Source: a virus. Taken from it: 51,519 nucleotides of DNA. The translations under genes were made by a program, and so were the position numbers. Below, one piece after another: positions 42,667-50,288 of the stretch (positions are counted from its first letter, which is position 1; each line of letters opens with the position of its first letter). The stretch is from IMG/VR virus record IMGVR_UViG_3300049811_000497, positions 1-51,519 of that record; one strand, given 5' to 3'. The notes beneath the pieces are model-generated. The model searched no databases. It was not told the origin of the DNA and was given only the letters and a program-made list of their open reading frames with translations.

Positions 42667-42915
42667 ATGGAATACAGTAAAAGAGGAAGGGCAAATCCAT
42701 TTGATGCCTACATGAATGGTATATGTTTATGGATAACTCCCAGACAAATTTTAATCATAGAAAAAATGTGCTCAAAATTCATACCAGAAGAAGGAATAGA
42801 AAAAGATGCTTTTTTAGACTTTAAAGAGCATATTGACCACGAAGCTGAAATAAAGAAAAAAAGGTATTTTGGAGGGGATTATGATGAAGACTATACTTTG
42901 TTTGATCCTTCTTAG
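42667..42915 (+). CDS. Hypothetical small protein
   Basis: 82 residues, begins immediately at the preceding stop (TAAATG). Mixed helix with CLWITPRQILIIEKMCSKFI and an acidic end (GGDYDEDYTLFD). No motif recognised. It overlaps the lipoprotein gene by 35 bases. Confidence 0.5.
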   Translation: MEYSKRGRANPFDAYMNGICLWITPRQILIIEKMCSKFIPEEGIEKDAFLDFKEHIDHEAEIKKKRYFGGDYDEDYTLFDPS

Positions 42916-43120
42916 TTTATGTGCTTGTGCTAGTTTTGAATTGGAATCTCCTACTGGATGGAAAGCCAAGTATTCCCGTTTCTGGGATCAGGAACTCTCA
43001 GGAGTTAGTTTTAAAATGGATAAAAATGGGACAGTCGAGGGAGGCATTGAAAGCCAAACAAGCCATCAGGATAAAACAATACAACTGCTTCTTCAAACTC
43101 TATTGCAAGGAGCGAAGTGA
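42881..43120 (+). CDS. Small lipoprotein (spanin or exclusion-type candidate)
   Basis: 79 residues from the ATG at 42881, preceded by GGAGGGG (42871-42877). MMKTILCLILLSLCAC is a signal peptide with a lipobox (LCAC, Cys16 most likely; LSLC at Cys14 also possible), so the mature protein would be an outer-membrane-anchored peptide of about 64 residues, which implies a Gram-negative host. It has no Pro-rich stretch typical of Rz1 and no overlapping i-spanin was seen, so it could equally be a superinfection exclusion lipoprotein. Stop overlaps the next start (TGATG). Confidence 0.65.
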   Translation: MMKTILCLILLSLCACASFELESPTGWKAKYSRFWDQELSGVSFKMDKNGTVEGGIESQTSHQDKTIQLLLQTLLQGAK

Positions 43121-43596
43121 TGCCGTGGCTATCATATTTTGACAATAGACAATTGGATGACGATTATTTCATGCTCTTGGATAATCTCGTCTATCATTCA
43201 ATTAAGTACGGCATTAAAATTTCGTGTCCTGTTGGTTTAATTTCTGATGGTCCTTCTGTGCCCAGATTTCCTCTAGCTTTTTTACTTTTTGGTCACAGGG
43301 GTAAAAGGGCTGCTGTTGTTCACGATTGGATTTATAGGAATTTACTTTTTCAAAGGCCAATTTGTGATGATATTTATAGGGAGGCTTTAGCAGATAGTGG
43401 TAAAAATGAATTTACCACCAATGGGATGTACGCGGGGGTTCGTATAGGAGGGAAGTCCTCTTTTACAGGACATAAGGTGGGATGTTTAGATCCTAGAGAT
43501 GGTGCTTGTCAGGGAAGGACTTCTTGTAATAATTGCCATAATTTCTTCCCCACATATAGACTTACAGTAGAGCCATATTCTCCTTTTAAAAGATAG
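43120..43596 (+). CDS. DUF1353 family protein
   Basis: 158 residues from the ATG at 43120, with AAGGAG (43107-43112) upstream. Motifs: GLISDGPSVPRFPLAFLLFG and AAVVHDWIYRNLL, the signature of DUF1353 phage proteins, whose His-Asp-Trp motif suggests a metal or catalytic site. The last 50 residues are Cys/Gly-rich (GCLDPRDGACQGRTSCNNC), an addition that may bind zinc. The biochemical role of this family is not known to me. Last gene of the rightward operon. Confidence 0.75.
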   Translation: MPWLSYFDNRQLDDDYFMLLDNLVYHSIKYGIKISCPVGLISDGPSVPRFPLAFLLFGHRGKRAAVVHDWIYRNLLFQRPICDDIYREALADSGKNEFTTNGMYAGVRIGGKSSFTGHKVGCLDPRDGACQGRTSCNNCHNFFPTYRLTVEPYSPFKR

Positions 43597-43624
43597 AATA
43601 AAGGCCGGGAAACCGGCCTTTATT
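43597..43624. terminator. Bidirectional terminator between convergent operons
   Basis: AATAAAGGCCGG (43597-43608), loop GAAA, CCGGCCTTTATT (43613-43624): a perfect 12-bp stem with a GNRA-type tetraloop, T-rich on the 3' side of both strands. It directly abuts the stop codons of the rightward gene (43596) and the leftward gene (43624), serving both operons. Confidence 0.85.
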
Positions 43625-44055
43625 CATTCAGGGTAATCTTCTTCTATTTTAACTTTTAAAATCTCAAGAATATTGAAAAGATTTTCTAAGCAATCTTTTT
43701 TCAAACAGAAAAGGTAAATTATTAAGAATCGGTATATTTCTATTTTATAAATTTTAGGTTCGTAATTTCCAATAGATTCTATCATCTTAAAATAATATGT
43801 CGAATCAATATCAATAACTGGCCTGTACTTCCCTTCCTCTCTGTCTTTTATCTCCATTATTGTATACTGAATGGCTTTTTCAAGGTCTTTTCTTCTATCT
43901 TTCCTTTCATGTCTCCAAACGTATTTAGCAATACATCCTATATTGAAAGGAAGTCCAGAGATCAAATCAGCACAGGAAATCCCTGTTTGTTTTTGCACAT
44001 AGTAATCTGGAAGAACCTGATCATAAAATTTATAAATTACATTTTTATCTTTCAT
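43624..44055 (-). CDS. DUF3310-like protein
   Basis: 143 residues from the ATG at 44055 (GGAGG 8 bases upstream); a longer form would start at 44079. Contains GISCADLISGLPFNIGCIAKYVWRHERK and KDLEKAIQYTI, matching the DUF3310 pattern of small phage proteins (D-I, G-x-x-x-KY-x-R, DL-KA-Y), which are sometimes annotated as nucleotide-kinase-like. The C-terminal 60 residues add a Leu/Ile-rich helix. Overlaps the MazG-like gene by 11 bases. Last gene of the leftward operon. Confidence 0.7.
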   Translation of the reverse strand: MKDKNVIYKFYDQVLPDYYVQKQTGISCADLISGLPFNIGCIAKYVWRHERKDRRKDLEKAIQYTIMEIKDREEGKYRPVIDIDSTYYFKMIESIGNYEPKIYKIEIYRFLIIYLFCLKKDCLENLFNILEILKVKIEEDYPE

Positions 44056-44635
44056 TTCCAGAACCTCCAAGGACTCCACGATCTCTTCTGGAAAAGAGTT
44101 TTTTGATGTTTTCTTCCATTACATGATTTGTATCAATGTTGTAAATTTTACAAAACCATAAAAGATAGGAATAAACTATTCTTAGTTCTTTCAGTATTTT
44201 TTCTTTAACTATGGGGGTTACATTACCATTATTATCTCTGATAGTCTTTTTAACAAGTTCACAGATAAGTCCACAATTATAGTGTGGACCGTAATATTCA
44301 ATTTTCCAAGCAGCATCCCTACTTTCAATCTGCGAAAATGGGATGCCTAATTCCATTGTAAATTGACTTAAATACCAAAAACAATCCCCAAGCTCTTTAA
44401 CTATTTTTTCTTTATCTTTCTCTGGTAATTCAAAATCATCTGTGGAGGAATTTGCACATTCTTTTAATTCTGTAAGCTCTCCAATTAAACCTAAAATGGT
44501 ATAAACGTATCCGGGGAAAGGTATTGGGGAGCACTTCAGTATTTCCTCATGTTTAATGCCTCCGGGGAGATTAGCGTTCCTCCCCGGATAGAAGGCCGTT
44601 TCAGCAGCTAAATTTTGGTATTCATTCAGGTTCAT
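44045..44635 (-). CDS. MazG-like nucleotide pyrophosphohydrolase
   Basis: 196 residues. The MazG metal-binding pattern is present: ILGLIGELTELKE (ExxE) followed about 25 residues later by IVKELGDCFWYLSQFT (ExxD). The lead-in YQNLAAETAFYPG is common in phage MazG-like proteins. Such enzymes hydrolyse NTPs or dNTPs, or alarmones, to monophosphates; in phages they are thought to tune host nucleotide pools during infection. The C-terminal 90 residues form a second helical domain with a similar hydrophobic pattern. Overlaps its upstream neighbour by 14 bases. Confidence 0.8.
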   Translation of the reverse strand: MNLNEYQNLAAETAFYPGRNANLPGGIKHEEILKCSPIPFPGYVYTILGLIGELTELKECANSSTDDFELPEKDKEKIVKELGDCFWYLSQFTMELGIPFSQIESRDAAWKIEYYGPHYNCGLICELVKKTIRDNNGNVTPIVKEKILKELRIVYSYLLWFCKIYNIDTNHVMEENIKKLFSRRDRGVLGGSGNER

Positions 44636-44861
44636 TGGATTCCTCCGGTTCAGGTGTTATAGCTTCTATAAGGACAATATGCTTAATTTTATTTAAAGTA
44701 TCTTTTCTATCTTGGGCTAATCTTTTCCACTTCTTTTTTTCTAAGTTCAATCTAAGAGTTAGGGTTATCAATTCAGATATGAAAGATACTGGGTATCCAT
44801 ATTCTTTTTTCTGTACATTTCTTTCATGCTGCTGAATGAAATCAGCTAATTTTTTAGCCAT
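44622..44861 (-). CDS. Small helical protein, unknown
   Basis: 79 residues, strongly helical and basic in the middle (LNLEKKKWKRLAQDRKDTLNK), acidic at the end. It starts one base from the ThyX stop and overlaps MazG by 14 bases, so translation is coupled. No family recognised; similar short helical proteins occur between nucleotide-metabolism genes in large phages. Confidence 0.6.
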   Translation of the reverse strand: MAKKLADFIQQHERNVQKKEYGYPVSFISELITLTLRLNLEKKKWKRLAQDRKDTLNKIKHIVLIEAITPEPEESNEPE

Positions 44862-45685
44862 TAATTTACAGGGATGGTTAAAGTTTCTCTAGTGGATTCC
44901 ATTAGTGGGTTAGGGTTGTATTCTTCCTCACTGTAGACTACGTATTTTTGATTTTGGGAAAAAAATCTTTTAACTAAATGGGTTTTAATTTCTGATGATG
45001 TAAAAAATAAATCATATTTTTGGGCAAATAAATTCCTCAATCCGGCAATCACTAACCTGAAATCTTGATGAGCTTCTTTACTATCCCTCAACTTAAATAT
45101 GTGTAACCATTCTCTTAAATTAGCAGTTACAACTAATTCAGCTTGGGTGTGGTGACACAAAGATCCTCTAGCTTGACTTCTTGTGGCTCCATTCTTAATC
45201 CTTGCTAAGTAATTTAGAAAAGAGGTTCTGCAAGAATTTAAAAATAGAAAAGCTTCTTCTACTCTTTGCTTATTTTCTTCAGAAACTTGTGAGATAAAAT
45301 ATGGGTAATCTTTTAAATTAACATCATGGATTTCTTCAATATCAGACATTAAAATGTGTGCGGGTTTAACCACATTTAAACCAGATGAGTAATCAATATA
45401 TCTGGTGGAAGATTGTGCAAAAGAGCATAACCTGTGTCTTACAAATTCGTGGGTAATTCCTCTATCAACGTAGAACTTTACTGTAATGCATAGATGCTCA
45501 ATCATTGCTGAATGATCATTCTGCATTATTTTTTGTATCATTTTTTTATGAGAGTATTCTGAGATATTACCTTCACTTCTGTAGCAAGTTCGGATAATTC
45601 TCTCTAGAATAAGATAATTATCGTAAACATCTAAATCTGACTTCATTATCTCAAACGCTGGATGAACTACATTGATTACACTCAT
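44861..45685 (-). CDS. thyX: Flavin-dependent thymidylate synthase
   Basis: 274 residues from the ATG at 45685 (GGAG 6 bases upstream). The ThyX signature RHRLCSFAQSSTRY (Arg83-Tyr96, RHRX7S) is intact, and NLREWLHIFKLRDSKEAHQDFR supplies the second conserved region that positions dUMP and FAD. The enzyme makes dTMP from dUMP using methylene-tetrahydrofolate and NADPH. It supplies thymidine for replication of this AT-rich genome. It starts within the stop of its upstream neighbour (ATGA). Confidence 0.95.
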   Translation of the reverse strand: MSVINVVHPAFEIMKSDLDVYDNYLILERIIRTCYRSEGNISEYSHKKMIQKIMQNDHSAMIEHLCITVKFYVDRGITHEFVRHRLCSFAQSSTRYIDYSSGLNVVKPAHILMSDIEEIHDVNLKDYPYFISQVSEENKQRVEEAFLFLNSCRTSFLNYLARIKNGATRSQARGSLCHHTQAELVVTANLREWLHIFKLRDSKEAHQDFRLVIAGLRNLFAQKYDLFFTSSEIKTHLVKRFFSQNQKYVVYSEEEYNPNPLMESTRETLTIPVN

Positions 45686-45966
45686 TTCTTTCTCCAATAC
45701 GTTGGTGTTCTAATATCTTTGTTCCCGTTGTAAAAGGGAGTTGTCCATTTAACTGGACCTTCAAATGGGATGGTTACTTCTGCTATTGTGATGCTTTCGT
45801 GCAAAGGTTTACCAAGACAAGAAAGGTATTCTGAATAATTCATGTAAGAAATATAAACTTCAACACATAGACCTTTTGTATTTTTGTTATCCAATATCTC
45901 TTCTTCGGTGGCAAAATCCAACATTCTTGGTGGCCTTTTTTCAGTTTCATGCCATATATTACTCAT
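45682..45966 (-). CDS. Hypothetical protein (DUF551-like start)
   Basis: 94 residues from the ATG at 45966; a TTG at 45972 is the alternative. N-terminus NIWHETEKRPPRMLDFA recalls the W-x(4)-PP opening of small DUF551-type phage proteins; the middle is beta-rich (LCVEVYISYMNYSEY; ESITIAEVTIPFEGP). Located directly upstream of ThyX in the operon and overlapping it by 4 bases. Confidence 0.55.
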   Translation of the reverse strand: MSNIWHETEKRPPRMLDFATEEEILDNKNTKGLCVEVYISYMNYSEYLSCLGKPLHESITIAEVTIPFEGPVKWTTPFYNGNKDIRTPTYWRKK

Positions 45967-46232
45967 AAACAACTCTTCTGTGTTTTTAATTGATAACCTG
46001 ATTTATTAAACCAATCTCTAGAAAACTCAGCAAGGGCTTGTTGGCACTCTTCTTTTGATTTTGATATGAGAATTACTCGTTCTTCGCTGTGATCCCTAGG
46101 AAGCCTAGTTATAGCCTTAAATCCTTCATTTCTTACTTGAGAAGAAACTACATTCCCAACCTCATTCTCTCCAGCAAAAAGAACAAGAATTGCTGGACCT
46201 AAAGGGTATTTTCTTAATTTCCAGTGTAGCAT
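45963..46232 (-). CDS. Hypothetical protein
   Basis: 89 residues, mostly beta-alpha (ILVLFAGENEVGNVV; ERVILISKSKEECQQALAEF). The end overlaps the next gene by 4 bases; the start follows the Rad50 C-half stop by 1 base. No motif recognised. Confidence 0.55.
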   Translation of the reverse strand: MLHWKLRKYPLGPAILVLFAGENEVGNVVSSQVRNEGFKAITRLPRDHSEERVILISKSKEECQQALAEFSRDWFNKSGYQLKTQKSCL

Positions 46233-46233
46233 A

Positions 46234-46821
46234 CTACCTCACTTTTATAACATTATCTGCCCCTTCTATTATCTCTGATATGTGAGAAACAATTATAAAT
46301 TGCATTTTTAGTTTTTCAGAAAGCATTTTCAACATTTCTGGTATTTTTGACAGATGTTTTTTGGAAACAAACTTAAACGGTTCATCAGCTATTAGCAGTT
46401 TCTTTGACCCACTGAGGAAGATGAAGGCTACTCTGGCGGCAAAGGATGCTACGTCAATGACCCCGCCTCCAGAGTCATCTACAGGATGAAATTCTTCCCC
46501 ATCTCTTTCAAAGTAGAGTTCAGCTTCTATTATATTTCTTTTAACTTGAAATCTTATTTTACACTCGTATGGGTCATCAGGAAAAACAGCAAATAAAGCG
46601 GAAGTAGTTATTGTGCAAATTGTATCTGCTACTTCTTGTTGAACTTCTTCAGCTATATTTTGGAAAAAAACTCTAACCTTCATTATCAATTCATTGTATG
46701 ACCTAGTTTTTTCTAATTTTTCATAAAGATCGTCCAAAGTGTCATACAAAGAATCTATTTTAGAAATGTTTGATTTTATCTTATCTTCAATTTCTTCAAA
46801 TCTATCAATATTCCGTATCAT
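46234..46821 (-). CDS. Split Rad50/SbcC ATPase, C-terminal half
   Basis: 195 residues from the ATG at 46821 (an upstream ATG at 46857 would overlap the preceding gene more). A short coiled coil (residues 5-45) leads to a Rad50-type C-lobe: a signature-like DDSGGGVIDVASFAARVAF, Walker B KLLIADEPFKF (Asp about 146, Glu about 147), and the His-switch IIVSHISEI (His about 180). It has no P-loop of its own, so it must pair with the N-half encoded at 48316-49365 to form a working ATPase head. It overlaps the 83-residue coiled-coil gene by 17 bases. Confidence 0.85.
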   Translation of the reverse strand: MIRNIDRFEEIEDKIKSNISKIDSLYDTLDDLYEKLEKTRSYNELIMKVRVFFQNIAEEVQQEVADTICTITTSALFAVFPDDPYECKIRFQVKRNIIEAELYFERDGEEFHPVDDSGGGVIDVASFAARVAFIFLSGSKKLLIADEPFKFVSKKHLSKIPEMLKMLSEKLKMQFIIVSHISEIIEGADNVIKVR

Positions 46822-47056
46822 GGAGAAGTTCTTCCACTTTATATATACTTTTTTCAATTTCTTCAGTTTCTACTTGAATTTCACCTTGTAACTTTCTGTA
46901 CAATTTTGAAGCTTCAGAAATTGACTCAACACCAAACTCATCTTTTAGTTGGTCTAGTATAGCTTTTTTAGCCCCTTCAAGAGTAGCTTGTTTTTCCTTT
47001 AATTTTTCTATCCTTGAAATGAAATCGTTCAGTTTTTCAATATCTAATTCAGCCAT
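46805..47056 (-). CDS. Small coiled-coil protein between Mre11 and Rad50 C-half
   Basis: 83 residues, almost entirely heptad-like (LNDFISRIEKLKEKQATLEG; RKLQGEIQVETEEIEKSIYK). It lies between the Mre11-like and Rad50 C-half genes and in a different frame from the latter. It could be the missing part of the Rad50 coiled-coil arm on the C-terminal side, or a subunit that stabilises the arm; both are inferences. Confidence 0.6.
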   Translation of the reverse strand: MAELDIEKLNDFISRIEKLKEKQATLEGAKKAILDQLKDEFGVESISEASKLYRKLQGEIQVETEEIEKSIYKVEELLHDTEY

Positions 47057-47058
47057 GA

Positions 47059-47979
47059 CTAATCTCCTGCAACTAGTTTTAAAATGGAGTCTATTTCTTC
47101 AACCAACTCAGAGCTTTTTATTCTTTGCTTTTTATCTTCAATTTTATCTTTGAAGGATATTTTTTTAGATCTTTTATCTAAGGTTTTTATAAACTTTAGC
47201 AATTCTTTTTTGTTAGCTTTTACCTTAATCTTCTTTGAAACATCAAAAACCCTTTTATTTTTAACTGGTATTTTTATTGTTTCAAAATCCCCTAATTTTT
47301 CTGTATCAATTGTGTAAACTTGGGGCTGGTAGTCCTGTTGGTCTGATTTAAGCCTTCCCAATGATCCACACATTATAAGAACTCTTCCTCTATAAATTTC
47401 TTGGAAAGGTCTGTGATTATCACCACAAATAATAAAATCGTATTTATTTTGCTTTAAAAAATCTACAGCATATTTTACATTTTCTTGCCCTTTCCAGATC
47501 TTTTCTTTTACCAAAAGATCATGACAAACAAGAATATTTACAGAATCAGGATCTTTTATTTTTGGTACTTTTTCTCCCCAACTCATGCCATATATAAATG
47601 TGTTTTCTGTGGGATCTATTTGGATGGGGTTTTTACTTAAATGCTTTATGCACCCAGAGGAAACTAAAGTTTGATAAGGGGTATTATCTAATTTTTTAGT
47701 GTGATTAACTTGATCATGCTGGCCAGCTACAGTGTAGAACCAATTTGTTCTGCACCACATCCTATTTCTGAAATAGTCTATCATCCAGTTTACTAACCAG
47801 TATGGTTCTTTTTCAGAGTCCCAAAAATCTCCAGCATTTAAAACAGCAGAGCAGCCATGATTTTCAAAAAGATCATTAGCTTTTTGAAATTTCTCTAGTA
47901 TAGCTTCTGTATAATCATCTGTTCTTGTTTCTGGTGTTCTAGCAGTTATGTGGTAATCTGCTCCTGCTCCTAGTATCAT
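47059..47979 (-). CDS. Mre11/SbcD-like nuclease
   Basis: 306 residues from the ATG at 47979 (GGGA upstream); TTG 47991 is an alternative. Metallophosphatase motifs: GADYH (Asp8, His10), LNAGDFWD (Asp51), VAGQHDQ (residues 84-90; canonical GNHD with Asn replaced by Gln), VCHDLLV, and ICGDNHRPF. The last 90 residues are Lys-rich and probably bind Rad50. Mre11-type nucleases trim DNA ends with Rad50 in repair and recombination; related phage examples are T4 gp47 and T5 D12. The Gln in the second metal motif deserves checking. Confidence 0.85.
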   Translation of the reverse strand: MILGAGADYHITARTPETRTDDYTEAILEKFQKANDLFENHGCSAVLNAGDFWDSEKEPYWLVNWMIDYFRNRMWCRTNWFYTVAGQHDQVNHTKKLDNTPYQTLVSSGCIKHLSKNPIQIDPTENTFIYGMSWGEKVPKIKDPDSVNILVCHDLLVKEKIWKGQENVKYAVDFLKQNKYDFIICGDNHRPFQEIYRGRVLIMCGSLGRLKSDQQDYQPQVYTIDTEKLGDFETIKIPVKNKRVFDVSKKIKVKANKKELLKFIKTLDKRSKKISFKDKIEDKKQRIKSSELVEEIDSILKLVAGD

Positions 47980-47981
47980 AA

Positions 47982-48314
47982 TCAATCCCAAGTGAAAAAT
48001 GGTTGATTTCCATCATTCATAGAATTCATTTTTTCCATACTTTCTTTGGCTAAAGGATGTGCTACAGCAAAAACAACCATTCCTCCATCATCAGTAGCGG
48101 CATACCCAACTATGGAACATCCTTTAGTGTCAGGAATTGATACAGAGTATTTCTTAAACCATTTCTTAACAATTCTCTTTTTTCTTGTTTTTGGTTTTTT
48201 CTTTAAAACTTTATAATTTGTACGATCATCATCTACGAAGTTTATTTTTATTTCTTTAAACATGTAATTCTCCAATAAAAAATATAAAGGGATTTTTTCT
48301 TGGTAAATTCCCAT
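47982..48314 (-). CDS. Hypothetical basic protein in the Mre11-Rad50 cluster
   Basis: 110 residues if started at ATG 48314 (AAGGTGG upstream); 93 residues if started at ATG 48263, which also has GGAG at good spacing. Central region is Lys/Arg-rich (VLKKKPKTRKKRIVKKWFKK), suggesting nucleic acid binding, followed by a beta section (GCSIVGYAATDDGGMVVFAVAH). Encoded between Rad50 N-half and Mre11. Function unknown. Confidence 0.6.
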   Translation of the reverse strand: MGIYQEKIPLYFLLENYMFKEIKINFVDDDRTNYKVLKKKPKTRKKRIVKKWFKKYSVSIPDTKGCSIVGYAATDDGGMVVFAVAHPLAKESMEKMNSMNDGNQPFFTWD

Positions 48315-48315
48315 A

Positions 48316-49365
48316 TCACCACCTTTTATTACAAACAGGACATATTTTTAATCTCTTTTTAAGATCACCAATTTTATTTTCTAGATCTTCCAGTTTTTTT
48401 GATACAGATAAACTATCTTCATTTAATATGGTATAAGCCTCTATTTTCTTTTTTAAAGAGAATAGGTCTTTATCTTTTTTCTCTAGTTTTATTTTAGATT
48501 TTTTTATTTCTTGTATTTTCAGATCAATTGGGACAAATTTTATTTTTGGCTCATTTTCTAGAGATCTGTATCTATCTATACTTTTTTTAAGTCTGTTCGT
48601 GGATTCTATTTTTGGAACAAGTTGATAGGATACTTCAACCACTTCAAAATATTTTTCAGTGATTTTATTAAGAACATTTTTGTGTATTTTTTCTTCTTGT
48701 ATCTTTTTTGTTTGTATAAGCAATTTGCGTAATTTTTCAACAACCTCCTCCTTATCACAGATATTGTCAATCTTACGCTTTATTTTTTTAATTTTACTTT
48801 CAAAAATTTCATATTTTGAGAGTTTATTTATTTCTTTTTCTTTTTCATCTATCAATTCACAAAGGAATTCTTCTTCACTTTTCCCTTTCCTTACCCTTCT
48901 ATTTGTCTCTTCTAGGGCATGAATAATCTCCTCCATACCAGAGACATCGTTTATCATCTTAGAGACTTTAGAATCAGGGTACTGAAACAAGAAATGCTCA
49001 TCAAATTGTCTTTGGATATTAAGAGAAGAAATATTAGTAAAATTGGAAATAGGTTCTGGGACTTCTGATCCCATAGCTTTGAATGTTTCACCTTGGAAGA
49101 AATATTCATTTTTAGAAGTAGATTTTGTGCGACTTATTTCTTCCCCGTCAATGATTATTTCCACATTTACAGATGTTGAGGGGGCAGTGCCTTTTGTCTT
49201 GAATTTATTTCCAGAAGGTCTGTTTTCTAAAACCCACCTCAATGCTCTAATAACTGCTGATTTTCCAGCATCAGATTCTCCAGTAATGACGTTTATTCCT
49301 TCAGTAAATTCAATCTTGAGATCTTTGTGTTTTTGAAAGTTTTTTATATGGGCTGATTCTATCAT
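48316..49365 (-). CDS. Split Rad50/SbcC ATPase, N-terminal half with terminal zinc hook
   Basis: 349 residues. N-lobe of a Rad50/SbcC head: HIKNFQKHKDLKIEF, Walker A GESDAGKS (residues 29-36), and a Q-loop region NIQRQFDEHFLFQ. Residues about 145-335 are coiled coil. The protein ends KICPVCNKRW, so the zinc-hook CPVC (Cys342, Cys345) lies four residues from the C-terminus: the gene stops exactly at the hook, and the returning arm and C-lobe are encoded elsewhere (46234-46821). It starts within the stop of the PP-loop gene (ATGA). Confidence 0.88.
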   Translation of the reverse strand: MIESAHIKNFQKHKDLKIEFTEGINVITGESDAGKSAVIRALRWVLENRPSGNKFKTKGTAPSTSVNVEIIIDGEEISRTKSTSKNEYFFQGETFKAMGSEVPEPISNFTNISSLNIQRQFDEHFLFQYPDSKVSKMINDVSGMEEIIHALEETNRRVRKGKSEEEFLCELIDEKEKEINKLSKYEIFESKIKKIKRKIDNICDKEEVVEKLRKLLIQTKKIQEEKIHKNVLNKITEKYFEVVEVSYQLVPKIESTNRLKKSIDRYRSLENEPKIKFVPIDLKIQEIKKSKIKLEKKDKDLFSLKKKIEAYTILNEDSLSVSKKLEDLENKIGDLKKRLKICPVCNKRW

Positions 49366-50288
49366 TCACATACACCCTCACTTGCATTACAGAAGTAAAA
49401 ATCATAGTTTTTTCTAGGTCTTCCAGATTTGTTTTTTGTTTTACAATATTCAATATAATCGTAAACAGTAAAACCTTTAACCAGATGTCTTTTCTTATTT
49501 AGATGGAAAAATGTAGCCCTTTCATTTGGGCTTATATTTTTTATGAGTTTTTCCCATTTAGCTATTTTTTCTATATGTCCTGGGAAAAGTTCATTAATAA
49601 GTAGAATTTCATTTTTAGGTGAGTTTATACATGGAAAGCACCCTACTCTGGTGAAACCCATATCGTACAATGGGTTTCTCTTTATTCCAAATCTTTTATG
49701 TATGTCAAAAACGTCTTCTCGTTTTAAATGCAAAATTGGCCTATATATTTCTATCCAATCATTGGAATTATCAAAGTAGGGCAGTTTACTTCTAGATTCC
49801 GATTCATCCCATCGGACGCCCTGCCAAGAACAAACAGGCTTTTTATATTTGTTTCCAAGCTCATCCTGCAATAATGTGATTGGTATTCTTTTTAAATACT
49901 CTGTACAAAATTGTGACATTCTTGATGGAAACATATGTTTGTAGCAGCAAAGATTTAAAAATTTATTTTTTTCTTTAAGTGCTTTCTTCAATGCTTTAGG
50001 AGCATTTTCATTTTTAAATTCGTATTTTCCCAAAGAAAAATTTTCTAATCTTTCTTGAAGTTTTGTTTCAAAATTTGATTCTACCTTATGAATTTTTATT
50101 TTTAATTTTCTTTCAAGATAGTCTATGTATTCATAGGTTATTTCGTGCTCATTGCCGGTATCTGCAAAAGCCCCGACAAAATCATACCCCATATCCATTG
50201 CAACAAGTGCAGTGGCCGTACTGTCTTTACCGCCAGACATAGAAACAACATGTATTTGATCTTTACGGGGCTTTTGTAGATTTTTCAT
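49362..50288 (-). CDS. PP-loop ATPase, PAPS reductase/DndC-like
   Basis: 308 residues. The PP-loop motif MSGGKDS lies at residues 17-23, with FADTGNEHEITYEYI the usual follow-up. Cysteines in LNLCCYKH, MSQFCTEYLKR, VGCFPC and CNASEGVC could hold an iron-sulphur cluster as in CysH and DndC. PAPS reductases make sulphite; DndC-type relatives act in phosphorothioate DNA modification. In phages this family is widespread with undecided function. Its neighbours are DNA ligase and Rad50/Mre11, which favours a DNA-linked role, but no dnd partner was seen. Overlaps both neighbours by 4 bases. Confidence 0.82.
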   Translation of the reverse strand: MKNLQKPRKDQIHVVSMSGGKDSTATALVAMDMGYDFVGAFADTGNEHEITYEYIDYLERKLKIKIHKVESNFETKLQERLENFSLGKYEFKNENAPKALKKALKEKNKFLNLCCYKHMFPSRMSQFCTEYLKRIPITLLQDELGNKYKKPVCSWQGVRWDESESRSKLPYFDNSNDWIEIYRPILHLKREDVFDIHKRFGIKRNPLYDMGFTRVGCFPCINSPKNEILLINELFPGHIEKIAKWEKLIKNISPNERATFFHLNKKRHLVKGFTVYDYIEYCKTKNKSGRPRKNYDFYFCNASEGVCE

